NCBI GenBank assembly: GCA_965234365.1
Contig: OZ248345.1
Span: 124,001-188,000 of the forward strand
DNA length: 64,000 nucleotides
From: Planktophila grossartii
Lineage (GTDB): Bacteria > Actinomycetota > Actinomycetes > Nanopelagicales > Nanopelagicaceae
Direction of reading: 5' to 3'
Positions 35,842 through 45,310 of the stretch are shown piece after piece. The first letter of the stretch is position 1; each line of letters begins with the position of its first letter. The notes below the pieces were generated by a model. It was given only the letters and a program-made list of their open reading frames with translations, did not search any database and had not been told where the DNA came from. The translations under genes and the position numbers were made by a program.

Positions 35842-36792
35842 ATGAGCAAGAGAGTTCTGCTAGCGGCGCCACGTGGATATTGCGCAGGCGTCGACCGTGC
35901 AGTTGTGGCGGTCGAAAAATCTCTCGAACTCTACGGAGCTCCGGTCTATGTCCGTAAAGAGATTGTCCATAACAAGCATGTGGTCTCCACTCTTGAACAA
36001 CGCGGTGTCATCTTCGTCAACGAGACCGATGAAGTTCCTGAAGGTGCAACAGTTGTCTTCTCAGCTCACGGAGTTTCGCCTGCGGTCCATGCTGAAGCTG
36101 CAGCTCGAAATCTCAAGACAATTGATGCAACCTGTCCACTCGTCACAAAGGTGCATAACGAAGTTAAACGTTTTGCCAATGAAGAGACAGAGATTTTGCT
36201 TATCGGTCACAACGGCCACGAAGAAGTTGAAGGAACAGCTGGCGAAGCTCCCGGAAAAGTTCGCGTTGTTGATGGACTCGATGAAGCGCGCACTATTGAG
36301 CCAACACCTGGAAAGAAACTAGTCTGGCTGACACAGACAACTCTTTCAGTCGATGAAACGATGCAATCAGTTGCAATCCTGAAAGATCGTTTCCCTGAAA
36401 TTGCTAATCCACCAAGCGATGACATCTGTTATGCAACGCAGAATCGTCAAGAAGCAATCAAGGCTATTGCACCGCAAGCTGACCTTGTCCTTGTCGTTGG
36501 CTCTACCAACTCATCTAACTCAGTCCGACTTGTTGAAGTTGCTCTCGAATACGGTGCTAAGAACGCCTATCTCATCGATTACGCAGCTGAAGTAAAAGAA
36601 GAGTGGCTAGCCAACGCAGAAACGATCGGCGTCACAAGCGGTGCATCAGTTCCTGAAATTCTCGTCGATGATCTACTCAAGCACCTCAGCATCCATGGAT
36701 ATCACGATGTCGAAGAAGTGCGTGCAACCGAAGAAACCTTGCTCTTCGCTCTTCCTAAGGAGCTCCGCGCAGATCTCAAGGCAGCGAAGTAG
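35842..36792 (+). CDS. ispH: 4-hydroxy-3-methylbut-2-enyl diphosphate reductase
   Basis: Last step of the MEP pathway, forming IPP and DMAPP through a 4Fe-4S enzyme. 316 residues. The three cluster cysteines are in APRGYCAGVDRAV, DATCPLVTKVHNE and DDICYATQNRQ. HNKHVV and the GHNGHEEVEGT segment carry substrate-contacting His and Glu. The TAG stop overlaps the GTG start of the downstream hydrolase by one base. Confidence 0.96.
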   Translation: MSKRVLLAAPRGYCAGVDRAVVAVEKSLELYGAPVYVRKEIVHNKHVVSTLEQRGVIFVNETDEVPEGATVVFSAHGVSPAVHAEAAARNLKTIDATCPLVTKVHNEVKRFANEETEILLIGHNGHEEVEGTAGEAPGKVRVVDGLDEARTIEPTPGKKLVWLTQTTLSVDETMQSVAILKDRFPEIANPPSDDICYATQNRQEAIKAIAPQADLVLVVGSTNSSNSVRLVEVALEYGAKNAYLIDYAAEVKEEWLANAETIGVTSGASVPEILVDDLLKHLSIHGYHDVEEVRATEETLLFALPKELRADLKAAK

Positions 36793-37577
36793 TGGCTACC
36801 TTCGTAGATATTCAAGGCGAGAAACTTGCTGTTGAAATCTACGAACCAAAAGCTCGTATTGCAGATGTAGTTCTGGTCCACGGATTTACCGGCAGTAAAG
36901 AAGATTTCAATCTCATCGGTCCACTCCTTGCAGATAAGGGTTACCGAGTACTGACCTTTGATAATCGTGGCCAACATGAATCTGCGCATAGCAAGCGCGA
37001 AGATGCATACGAGGCTGGTTCATTAGCGCTCGATGTCATCGAACTTGTTAAAAAATTTGAATTGCAGAAGCCACATCTGCTCGGCCACTCATTTGGTGGG
37101 CTTGTTTCACAGCGAGCCCTTGCAGAATCACCTGAAACCTTTGCATCACTCACGATCTTTTGCAGCGGTCCACATTGGATTCCAGATAAACCAGATCTTG
37201 AAGCAACAATTGAAATTATGAAGACCATGTCCATGCAAGAGTCATGGGATCGATTCAAGGAAGAGACGGATAAATTACTGCCGCGTTATGAACTCTATAA
37301 GAAGCGCTGGACAGCATCAGATCCACACTCAACGCACACAATGGCGCTTCATCTTCAGAATGCGAAACCACTCATTGAAAAGATAGTTGCAACCAAGATT
37401 CCAGTGCACGTTGTCTATGGCGAGAACGATGATGCCTGGCCCATGCCGATGCAGGATCAGATGGCGCAGGATTTATCAGCGCCCCGCACCATCATTAAAG
37501 ATGCAGGACATTGCCCCAATGAAGATCAACCAGAAGAGACTGTGAAGGTTTTAACGAACTTCTGGAGCAGCCTGTAA
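36792..37577 (+). CDS. Alpha/beta-fold hydrolase
   Basis: 261 residues. VLVHGFTGSKEDF near 31 is the oxyanion-hole loop, LLGHSFGGLVSQRAL near 95 the nucleophile elbow (Ser), VVYGENDDAWP near 208 supplies the acid, and DAGHCPNEDQPEE near 236 the catalytic His. Similar proteins are esterases, peptidases or C-C hydrolases; the substrate is unknown. The start is GTG at 36792, overlapping the ispH stop, so coupled to it. Its last 27 bases overlap the 3' end of the convergent DUF6542 gene. Confidence 0.88.
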   Translation: MATFVDIQGEKLAVEIYEPKARIADVVLVHGFTGSKEDFNLIGPLLADKGYRVLTFDNRGQHESAHSKREDAYEAGSLALDVIELVKKFELQKPHLLGHSFGGLVSQRALAESPETFASLTIFCSGPHWIPDKPDLEATIEIMKTMSMQESWDRFKEETDKLLPRYELYKKRWTASDPHSTHTMALHLQNAKPLIEKIVATKIPVHVVYGENDDAWPMPMQDQMAQDLSAPRTIIKDAGHCPNEDQPEETVKVLTNFWSSL

Positions 37578-37979
37578 ACGTTGTGAAGGACGGTTCTTCG
37601 CCTTCTCGTTGAGGAACATAAACCAGCTATAGAGCGCGCTGATCAGTAAGAACGGTGCAACGCTGGCAAGGGATGCAATGAAATCAATGCCTACACGTGA
37701 TGGACGAAGACCATCGCTGACGATTGTGTAGATAAAAGTTGTTGTTGCATAGGCAAGTGGTGGAGTTACCGCTGATACATAGCGAGTTCCAGCGCGACCA
37801 TAAGCAACTCCGCCGTAAGTAACGAGACAGAGAATGAGGCCTGAGAGGATTCCTGCACCACCGCGGATCCACATCTCGAGCCAGACAAATACGAAGATAA
37901 AGAAGGATTGCAGGACAACAACGCCTTGCTTCTTAAGGCCAGGACCTGTGAGTGCGGGCTTCTTGATTGCTGTTGCCAT
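37551..37979 (-). CDS. DUF6542 membrane protein
   Basis: 142 residues with about four hydrophobic helices between positions 20 and 125 and a short basic C-terminus. The region and its position between ispH/xseA and ychF match the DUF6542 protein of mycobacteria. Function unknown. It starts three bases after the rmuC stop on the same strand and overlaps the end of the convergent hydrolase gene. Confidence 0.75.
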   Translation of the reverse strand: MATAIKKPALTGPGLKKQGVVVLQSFFIFVFVWLEMWIRGGAGILSGLILCLVTYGGVAYGRAGTRYVSAVTPPLAYATTTFIYTIVSDGLRPSRVGIDFIASLASVAPFLLISALYSWFMFLNEKAKNRPSQRLQAAPEVR

Positions 37980-37982
37980 TTC

Positions 37983-39164
37983 TTACTCCTCTACTACTTC
38001 TACATCAATGAAATCATCTGGTGCATCGAGATCTGGGTTATTGAGAGCTCGAACATCTGCAGGTGCATCAGGATATTCGATTGCAAGCTTCTCTTTATCC
38101 CCTGCGACGCCGAGCTTATGAATGCGTCGAGCAGGTGAGAGGACAGTCTTTTCAGCTGTCGGTACCAAATCTTCATATGCCTTAGAGGTTGAGTTAATCG
38201 CCTTGCCGACTGCAACAATTTTGGTGTGAAGAAGTGTGATGTTCTTAAGGAATGTTGCTGCGACCTTAGTGATGTCATCGGCATTCTCGGCTAATTGGTT
38301 GCGAGTAAAGATATGTCCAACGGTGCGAAGTAGGGCCATCGTTGTTGTCGGTGTAGCAAGTGTTACGCCGACCTTAAATGCCTTTTCGAGAAGGGTGGGA
38401 TCGATACGAAGTGCCTCTGCCAGAAGGGTTTCAAAAGGAAGGAAGAGAACGACGAAATCAGGTGAACCTTGTGACTTGTGATAACCGCGCTTTGATAGGG
38501 CATCAACGTGCTTGAGCAAATCTTTGGTGTGGGCGGCAAGTAATTCATCGCGCTCTGCTTGATCTTCGGTGCCGAATGCCTCGAGGAAGCGATCGAAGGG
38601 AAACTTGGAGTCGATAAATAACTTTGAACCGCCAGGCATGCGCACGGTGATGTCGGGAATTCCTGAAGAATCAGAATCTGTCGTGGATCGCTGCGCATCG
38701 TATTCGTGACCTTCACGCAAACCTGCTTGTTCGAGGAGAAGTTGTAGCTGCGCTTCGCCGAATTTTCCACGAGTCTGTGAACTTGCAAGTGCTCCCGCGA
38801 TCTTCTTGGTCTCATCAAAGAATGTTGTCGATGCTTTACGCATTTCGTCGATGGTGCTGACCAGTTGTGTTTCGGATGCAATTCTTTTCTCTGCAGCTTC
38901 TTGCGATTGCGTGCGCATACGTTCGACAGTCGCCTTCATCTCTTCCATCTGCGTTGCAATCTTTGTATCTGTTTGTGACTTTTCTTCAGCTGCTTTTAGG
39001 CGTTCGTCAGATGCTTTGAGGAGCACCTTCACATCGTTGAGTTCTTGCGCCAATGAATCGGAAGAGCCCGCAGTATTTTTAATCCGAGAAATCCAGATAC
39101 CGAGGCCCAACCCAAGAAAGAGGCCGATAATCAGAGTTATTAAGGTCACGAGTGCGCTGGACAT
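37983..39164 (-). CDS. rmuC: DNA recombination protein RmuC
   Basis: 393 residues. An N-terminal membrane helix (LVTLITLIIGLFLGLGLGIWI), a long coiled coil (about 30-130) and the RmuC nuclease-like core: KFGEAQLQLLLEQAGLREGHEYDAQ, PDITVRMPGGSKLFIDSKFPFDRF and PDFVVLFLPFETLLAEAL. RmuC limits recombination between inverted repeats in E. coli; the core resembles restriction-type nucleases (D-x-K in FIDSKFP). It starts 51 bases from the divergent ychF. Confidence 0.92.
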   Translation of the reverse strand: MSSALVTLITLIIGLFLGLGLGIWISRIKNTAGSSDSLAQELNDVKVLLKASDERLKAAEEKSQTDTKIATQMEEMKATVERMRTQSQEAAEKRIASETQLVSTIDEMRKASTTFFDETKKIAGALASSQTRGKFGEAQLQLLLEQAGLREGHEYDAQRSTTDSDSSGIPDITVRMPGGSKLFIDSKFPFDRFLEAFGTEDQAERDELLAAHTKDLLKHVDALSKRGYHKSQGSPDFVVLFLPFETLLAEALRIDPTLLEKAFKVGVTLATPTTTMALLRTVGHIFTRNQLAENADDITKVAATFLKNITLLHTKIVAVGKAINSTSKAYEDLVPTAEKTVLSPARRIHKLGVAGDKEKLAIEYPDAPADVRALNNPDLDAPDDFIDVEVVEE

Positions 39165-39215
39165 GGGGCAATCGTGGCAGGAGGCACTGACAATCCCGCG
39201 TAGGCTGTCCTACTT

Positions 39216-40289
39216 ATGAGCCTCTCTATTGGAATCGTCGGTCTTCCGAATGTCGGAAAGTCGACCCTTTTTAATGCTCTGACCAAGAACAATGTCTTGG
39301 CCGCTAACTATCCCTTCGCCACCATCGAGCCCAATGTCGGCGTCGTGGGCGTTCCGGATGAGCGTCTAGCCAAGCTCGCCACAATCTTCGGCTCCGAAAA
39401 GCTTCTTCCCGCCGCGCTCTCATTCGTCGATATCGCAGGCATCGTGAAGGGCGCATCTGAAGGCGCTGGCCTTGGCAATAAGTTCCTCGCCAATATCCGC
39501 GAGACAGATGCAATCTGTCAGGTCATTCGCGTCTTCACTGATGGCGATGTTGTTCACGTTGATGGTCGTATCGATCCATCGAGTGACATGGAGACCATCA
39601 ATATGGAACTCGCGCTCGCAGATTTACAGACAATTGAGAAGGCAATTCCACGACTCGAGAAAGAGGCGCGCGTTGCTAAAGAGAAGGCGCCCGTTCTTGA
39701 AGCGGTAAAGGCTGCCAATGAATGGTTGCAATCTGGAAAGCCACTCTCACAATCAAAGATTGATCGCGAACTTTTGCACGAACTACATTTGCTTACTGCG
39801 AAGCCATTCCTTTACGTCTTTAACGTCGATGCTGCAGAACTTGCAGATCAGGAACTTCGCACAAAGTTATCTGCGCTCGTTGCCCCTGCTGAAGCAATCT
39901 TCTTAGATGCAAAGACTGAAGCAGAGCTCGCTGAACTTTCCGATGAAGATGCTCTCGAACTTCTGCAGGCAATTGGTTTAACAGAACCAGGTCTTGCAAC
40001 TCTTGCACGCGTTGGTTTCGACACACTTGGTCTTCAAACTTACTTAACAGCAGGTCCAAAGGAAGCGCGCGCTTGGACAATTCATAAAGGCGATACCGCA
40101 CCAATGGCAGCGGGCGTCATTCACACAGATTTCCAAAAGGGTTTCATTAAAGCTGAAATCGTTTCTTTTGCCGACTTGGTAGAAGCGGGCTCTATGACTG
40201 AAGCGAAAGCTAAGGGCAAAGTGCGTATGGAAGGCAAGGAATACATCATGCAAGACGGAGACGTAGTGGAGTTCAGATTCAATGTCTAA
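39216..40289 (+). CDS. ychF: Redox-regulated ATPase YchF
   Basis: 357 residues of the Obg-related YchF/OLA1 family. G1 GLPNVGKSTLFNAL (8-21), G3 region FVDIAGIVKGASEGAGLGNKFL near 70, an NVDAAEL variant of the G4 motif near 205 (ATP rather than GTP preference in this family), and a C-terminal TGS domain (YLTAGPKEARAWTIHKGDTAPMAAGVIHTDFQKGFIKAE). The stop region overlaps the typA start by 8 bases. Confidence 0.95.
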   Translation: MSLSIGIVGLPNVGKSTLFNALTKNNVLAANYPFATIEPNVGVVGVPDERLAKLATIFGSEKLLPAALSFVDIAGIVKGASEGAGLGNKFLANIRETDAICQVIRVFTDGDVVHVDGRIDPSSDMETINMELALADLQTIEKAIPRLEKEARVAKEKAPVLEAVKAANEWLQSGKPLSQSKIDRELLHELHLLTAKPFLYVFNVDAAELADQELRTKLSALVAPAEAIFLDAKTEAELAELSDEDALELLQAIGLTEPGLATLARVGFDTLGLQTYLTAGPKEARAWTIHKGDTAPMAAGVIHTDFQKGFIKAEIVSFADLVEAGSMTEAKAKGKVRMEGKEYIMQDGDVVEFRFNV

Positions 40290-42210
40290 TACACCAGTTC
40301 AAAACACAGCCCGCGCACGCCTTAATCAGGCGCACCTCAAGGATCTTCCAAAGAAGACCCGTGACAACCTTCGCAACGTAGCGATCATCGCTCACGTTGA
40401 CCACGGAAAGACAACACTCGTTGACGCGATGTTGTGGCAATCCGGAGCCTTTGCTGCACATAAGAAGCAAGAAGAAGGCCAAGACCGCATGATGGATTCA
40501 ATGGATCTGGAACGCGAAAAGGGAATCACGATTCTTGCGAAGAACACAGCAGTTAAACGCGGCGACACCATCATCAACATCATCGATACACCAGGCCACG
40601 CAGATTTCGGTGGCGAAGTTGAACGCGGTCTCGAAATGGTTGATGGCGTAATCCTTCTCGTCGATGCATCTGAAGGTCCGCTTCCACAAACACGTTTCGT
40701 ATTGCGTAAAGCGCTTCAGAAGAATCTTCCAGTTATTTTGTTGATCAATAAGGTCGACCGCCCTGACTCACGTATCGCAGAAGTTGTTGATGAGGCATAT
40801 GCACTCTTCCTCGATCTCGATGCAAATGAAGAGCAGATCGAATTCCCCGTTGTGTACGCATCCGCTAAGGCAGGCCGTGCATCACTTACTCGTCCAGCAG
40901 ATGGTGGAATGCCAGAAGAAGAGAACCTCGACGTACTGTTCGACACAATCTTCTCTGCAATTCCAGCACCGGTTTATCACGAAGGTGCACCACTTCAGGC
41001 GCACGTCACCAACCTTGACTCTTCACCGTTCCTTGGTCGTTTGGCTCTCTGCCGCGTTCACGAAGGAACAATTAAGAAGGGCCAGACAGTTTCATGGATT
41101 AAGACTGATGGAACTACTGAACGCGTAAAGGTTTCAGAACTCTTGATGACTGAAGCTCTCGAGCGCGTACCTGCACTCGAAGCTGGTCCTGGAGACATCA
41201 TTGCCGTTGCTGGTATCGAGACAATCACACTGGGTGAAACCCTTGCTGATCTAGAAAACTCTCACGCACTTCCACTTATTACAGTCGATGAGCCATCAAT
41301 TTCGATGACAATCGGTATCAATACATCTCCATTAGCGGGCAAGAGCGGCAAAATGCTTACCGCGCGCCAAGTTAAGGATCGTCTTGATAAAGAGCTCATC
41401 GGTAACGTCTCACTTCGTGTTCTCAATACCGAACGCCCAGATACATGGGAAGTTCAGGGACGTGGCGAACTTCAGCTCGCTGTTCTCGTTGAAATCATGA
41501 AGCGCGAAAGCTTCGAACTTACAGTTGGTAAGCCACAGGTTGTTACCAAGATGATCGATGGAAAACTTAATGAACCGATGGAACGTCTCACAATTGATGC
41601 ACCTGAAGAATATCTTGGCGTACTTACTCAGTTGATGGCGCTTCGTAAGGGCCGTATGGAGCAGATGGTGAACCACGGAACCGGTTGGATCCGTCTTGAC
41701 TACAAGGTTCCATCACGTGGACTTATCGGTTTCCGTACAGAGTTCCTTACAGAAACTCGCGGAACAGGTTTGTTGCACCACGTATTCGATTCATACGAAC
41801 CATGGTTCGGTGAACTTCGTACACGTGCAACAGGTTCTCTTGTTTCAGACCGCATTGGCGCAGTAACTTCTTATGCACTTGCAGGTATTCAAGAGCGCGG
41901 TTCAATCTTCGTTGAACCCGGCGATGAAGTGTACGAAGGCATGGTTATCGGTGAGAACTCACGTTCAGATGACATGGATGTCAACTGTGTTCGCGAAAAG
42001 AAGCTCACCAATATGCGTGCTTCAGGTACCGATGATTCTGAAAAGTTGATTCCACCTAAGCGACTCAATATGGAAGGTGCTCTCGAATTCTGTCGCGAAG
42101 ACGAATGCGTAGAAGTAACTCCAGCCGTTGTTCGTATCCGCAAGGTGACTCTCGATGGCGCAGAGCGTGCCCGAGCAACATCACGCGCAAAGAAGAACAA
42201 CCAGAGCTAA
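40282..42210 (+). CDS. typA: Translational GTPase TypA/BipA
   Basis: 642 residues. G1 IIAHVDHGKTTLVDAML, G2 ERGITI-like REKGITILAKNTAV, G3 DTPGHADFGGEVERGL, G4 NKVDRPDSR, then EF-G-like domains II, III and V and the TypA-specific C-terminal domain (TNMRASGTDDSEKLIPPKRLNMEGALEFCREDECVEVTP). TypA binds ribosomes and aids 50S assembly, especially in the cold or under stress. The ATG lies within the last codons of ychF. A roughly 20-residue extension precedes the G domain. Confidence 0.96.
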   Translation: MSNTPVQNTARARLNQAHLKDLPKKTRDNLRNVAIIAHVDHGKTTLVDAMLWQSGAFAAHKKQEEGQDRMMDSMDLEREKGITILAKNTAVKRGDTIINIIDTPGHADFGGEVERGLEMVDGVILLVDASEGPLPQTRFVLRKALQKNLPVILLINKVDRPDSRIAEVVDEAYALFLDLDANEEQIEFPVVYASAKAGRASLTRPADGGMPEEENLDVLFDTIFSAIPAPVYHEGAPLQAHVTNLDSSPFLGRLALCRVHEGTIKKGQTVSWIKTDGTTERVKVSELLMTEALERVPALEAGPGDIIAVAGIETITLGETLADLENSHALPLITVDEPSISMTIGINTSPLAGKSGKMLTARQVKDRLDKELIGNVSLRVLNTERPDTWEVQGRGELQLAVLVEIMKRESFELTVGKPQVVTKMIDGKLNEPMERLTIDAPEEYLGVLTQLMALRKGRMEQMVNHGTGWIRLDYKVPSRGLIGFRTEFLTETRGTGLLHHVFDSYEPWFGELRTRATGSLVSDRIGAVTSYALAGIQERGSIFVEPGDEVYEGMVIGENSRSDDMDVNCVREKKLTNMRASGTDDSEKLIPPKRLNMEGALEFCREDECVEVTPAVVRIRKVTLDGAERARATSRAKKNNQS

Positions 42211-42241
42211 ATTGTCAGTGGCTTACGGTTGAATTAGAACC

Positions 42242-45200
42242 GTGAGTAAGAACCCTTCAACGCCTCTTCGCCTCGTGCGAGCAGATGTTGAGGGGTTCTC
42301 TCTTTCCCTGGACGAAAATCAAAAGGCTGCAGTTGGGCATCGCGGGTCGCCACTGATTCTTACTGGCGCTACCGGAACAGGTAAGACCACTGTTCTCATT
42401 GAAGCTGCCTTATCGCGCATTGCTGCGGGGCAATCACCTGATTCGATTCTTTTGCTTACCTATGGCCGCGAACGAGCATCTGAAATGCGCGATGCAATTG
42501 TTACTCGCTCTGAAAAAACTGCCTTCGAACCTCTGGCGCGCACCTTTCACTCACTTGCATATTCCATTCTCAAAATGCGCACTGGCGATAACTATCGCGA
42601 GATTGTTCTTCTCTCTGGCGCCGAACAAGAAACTTTTATCTCTCAACTTCTCGATGGCGATATCGAAGATGGTTACAAGAAGTGGCACGTTGATTTAAAG
42701 AAGAGCCCTGAATCGCTCGGCGAACCACTGCAGACTCAAGGCTTTGTCCGCGAACTCCGCGATTTGATTATGCGCGCAAACGAACGCGGCATTACACCTG
42801 ATGCACTTGCTACCCGTGGCCATCAACTTGGTGAAAAGTATTGGGAAGGCGCCGCTGATTTCTGGAAACGTTATTTAGGTGCGATGACCCTGCAAGAAGT
42901 ATTGGCAGGAGATGCCAAGGTCCGTATTGATCCATCTGAAATCATCAACTCAGCAATTAACTATTTGCGAGCCAACCCTGAATTGCTCACCGAACTGCGC
43001 AGCAGATTTACCACCATCATCGTCGATGAATTCCAAGAGAGCGATCCCGCTCAGCGCACTCTGCTTTCACTATTAGCAGGTTCAGATCTCGTTATAGTGG
43101 CCGATAGCGCAAGCGCTGTTGGTCGCTTTCGCGGTGCAGATCCTGAAGGCATTGCCGACGTTATCAACGCCTACATCAGCGCAGGCGCAAAGAAGATTGA
43201 GTTAAAAGAGAATTTCCGAGGCACACCTGTGGCGCAGACTGCCCGCTTATCTTCTGAATCAGAAGAAGCGCAGTACATCGCCTACCAATTCAAACGCGCA
43301 CATTTGATGCAAGGCATCCCATATTCACAGATGGCGGTGATTGTGCGTTCGCATGGACAGACCGCATCAGCCATTCGTCGAGCATTTGCTCAGGTATCGA
43401 TTCCCACTGCTGGCGATGTCGAAGCGCTAGCAAATAACGCTGCGATTGCACCTTTCTTACTACTTGCTCGAGTTGCAACAGGTGCACAGCCACTCAATCT
43501 CGATACTGCTGAAAAGTTACTGACATCAGAATTCGGGGGAGCAACATCTGTCTCGCTTCGCCGCACACGCGCTGCGTTGCTTGCAGCTCGCGATGAAGCA
43601 AGCGATAAGCGCTCTGGCACACAGTTGATTCTCGATGCCATCACAACGGGCGATGTCGCCATCGAAGATTCAGCAGAGTTACTGCGCATCCACAACTTAC
43701 TGACACTCGCAAAGAAAGCTATTGCCAAGAAGAACGCAACAATTCACGACTTGTTGTGGGCAATCTGGAATAACGCAACCAATAGCGATAACGAGAAAAT
43801 TGCCGAATCATGGCGCGCAGCTGCTCTCCGCGGAGGTTCACGTGGAGCATCAGCCGACCGTGATCTCGATGCCATGATTCAACTCTTCGACACTGCAGCG
43901 CGTCACATCGAACGTTTCCCTGGCGCAAAACCAGATCTATTCCTGACTGAAATTGCCAACGAAACTATTGTCTCTGACCTCATCACCGCTCGCGGAGTTC
44001 GCCCCGATGTCGTTGAAATTCTTACTGTGCATTCCGCAAAGGGTCGCCAGTGGCAGTACGTTGCAGTTGCTGGAGTGCAAGAAGGTGCGTGGCCAAACCT
44101 CAAGCAGCGCAGCTCTTTACTCGGCGCCGAACGACTTGTTGAACGAGTACGCCATGGTGATGAGCTTGCTCAAGTAACTCTCGACATGATTGCCGCCTCT
44201 TCTTTGGCAGAAGACGAAGCGCGTCTTTTTCACGTTGCAACTACCCGTGCACGTCAGTCGCTGCTTGTCACTGCAATCTCTCGCGAAGATGAAACACCAT
44301 CAATCTTCTTTGAAGATCTCGCCGAATCCCTTGGCGCTTCAGTATCCGACGTTGAAGTTCCTAGGCCACTCACTGCTTCCGCACTCGTTGCGACTCTGCG
44401 TCGTGAAGTAAATCTGACCGGCAACACATCTGCCGCTTCACTTCTGAAGACCTTAAGTGCCAATGGGATTCATTTGGCACAACCATCGCAGTGGCTCGGA
44501 ACAGCGCCAATCACCAGCGAACTGCCTGTCATCGATGAAGGTTCTCTTGTTCCAGTATCTCCATCGGGTGCCGAGAACTTCACTGAATGCGGCCTCAAAT
44601 GGTTCCTCGAAAAGAGCGGCGGCACCGATGGCGATTCAACAGCGCAGTTGTTGGGCTCTGTTATTCACGAATTCGCTCGCATCAAGGTGGAAGAACCTGG
44701 AATCACCGATGAAGCGTTGCAAACCAAGCTGATTGATTCATGGCCACTGATCGACGATAGCCAAGGCTGGATCAGCCATGCGGCTCTCGCTCGCGCTAAG
44801 AAGATGCTCGAGCGCTTCTCTGTATTCCACCAGAAGTCGCTATCTGACAATAACCGCACCGTTGCAGGAGTTGAAAAGAGCTTTGAGATAACCGTAGGTC
44901 GAGCGCTCATTCGTGGAAATGTTGACCGCATTGAAGTTGATAGCGATGGAAAGCATTACATCATCGACTTTAAGACCGGTAAGAAAGAGATTTCAGGAGA
45001 TGATACCAAGAGCAACTTGCAACTTGCTTGCTACCAGCTCGGTGTTGTTCTCGATGGCTTTGAAGAGAAGTTGAAATCAACTGATGTCACAGGTGCGCAA
45101 CTTGTCTATCTAGCAAGTAAGAACAAGAGCTACAGCACTCGCGAACAAGATGCTCTCGTCGATGTCCAAGCAACGACGGCAATTCTTGAAGAGATTGCAG

Positions 45201-45310
45201 TTGGTATGGGTGGTGCAACATTTACTGCGCGCAAGAACGATATGTGCAAGCAGTGCAAAGTAAAACCATCGTGTCCGCTCTACCTCGAAGGTAAGGCGGT
45301 GCATCAATGA
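42242..45310 (+). CDS. adnA: AdnA-type helicase-nuclease subunit (UvrD-like, PD-(D/E)XK)
   Basis: 1022 residues. Superfamily 1 motor with Walker A GATGTGKTTV near 41, DEFQESDPAQRTLLSLL near 262 and TVHSAKGRQWQYVAVAGVQEG near 597. The C-terminal nuclease has RGNVDRIEVDSDGKHYIIDFKTGKK (near 893-915; catalytic Asp and D-x-K) and a cysteine set, C near 783 with C-x2-C-x5-C near 1002-1011, suited to a 4Fe-4S cluster. This matches the AdnA half of the actinobacterial AdnAB end-resection machine. GTG start; the stop overlaps adnB by 4 bases. Confidence 0.88.
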   Translation: MSKNPSTPLRLVRADVEGFSLSLDENQKAAVGHRGSPLILTGATGTGKTTVLIEAALSRIAAGQSPDSILLLTYGRERASEMRDAIVTRSEKTAFEPLARTFHSLAYSILKMRTGDNYREIVLLSGAEQETFISQLLDGDIEDGYKKWHVDLKKSPESLGEPLQTQGFVRELRDLIMRANERGITPDALATRGHQLGEKYWEGAADFWKRYLGAMTLQEVLAGDAKVRIDPSEIINSAINYLRANPELLTELRSRFTTIIVDEFQESDPAQRTLLSLLAGSDLVIVADSASAVGRFRGADPEGIADVINAYISAGAKKIELKENFRGTPVAQTARLSSESEEAQYIAYQFKRAHLMQGIPYSQMAVIVRSHGQTASAIRRAFAQVSIPTAGDVEALANNAAIAPFLLLARVATGAQPLNLDTAEKLLTSEFGGATSVSLRRTRAALLAARDEASDKRSGTQLILDAITTGDVAIEDSAELLRIHNLLTLAKKAIAKKNATIHDLLWAIWNNATNSDNEKIAESWRAAALRGGSRGASADRDLDAMIQLFDTAARHIERFPGAKPDLFLTEIANETIVSDLITARGVRPDVVEILTVHSAKGRQWQYVAVAGVQEGAWPNLKQRSSLLGAERLVERVRHGDELAQVTLDMIAASSLAEDEARLFHVATTRARQSLLVTAISREDETPSIFFEDLAESLGASVSDVEVPRPLTASALVATLRREVNLTGNTSAASLLKTLSANGIHLAQPSQWLGTAPITSELPVIDEGSLVPVSPSGAENFTECGLKWFLEKSGGTDGDSTAQLLGSVIHEFARIKVEEPGITDEALQTKLIDSWPLIDDSQGWISHAALARAKKMLERFSVFHQKSLSDNNRTVAGVEKSFEITVGRALIRGNVDRIEVDSDGKHYIIDFKTGKKEISGDDTKSNLQLACYQLGVVLDGFEEKLKSTDVTGAQLVYLASKNKSYSTREQDALVDVQATTAILEEIAVGMGGATFTARKNDMCKQCKVKPSCPLYLEGKAVHQ

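Noticed and set aside
38363..38881. 172-codon alternative frame on the minus strand
   Set aside because: Overlaps rmuC in another frame; rmuC has the recognised core motifs.
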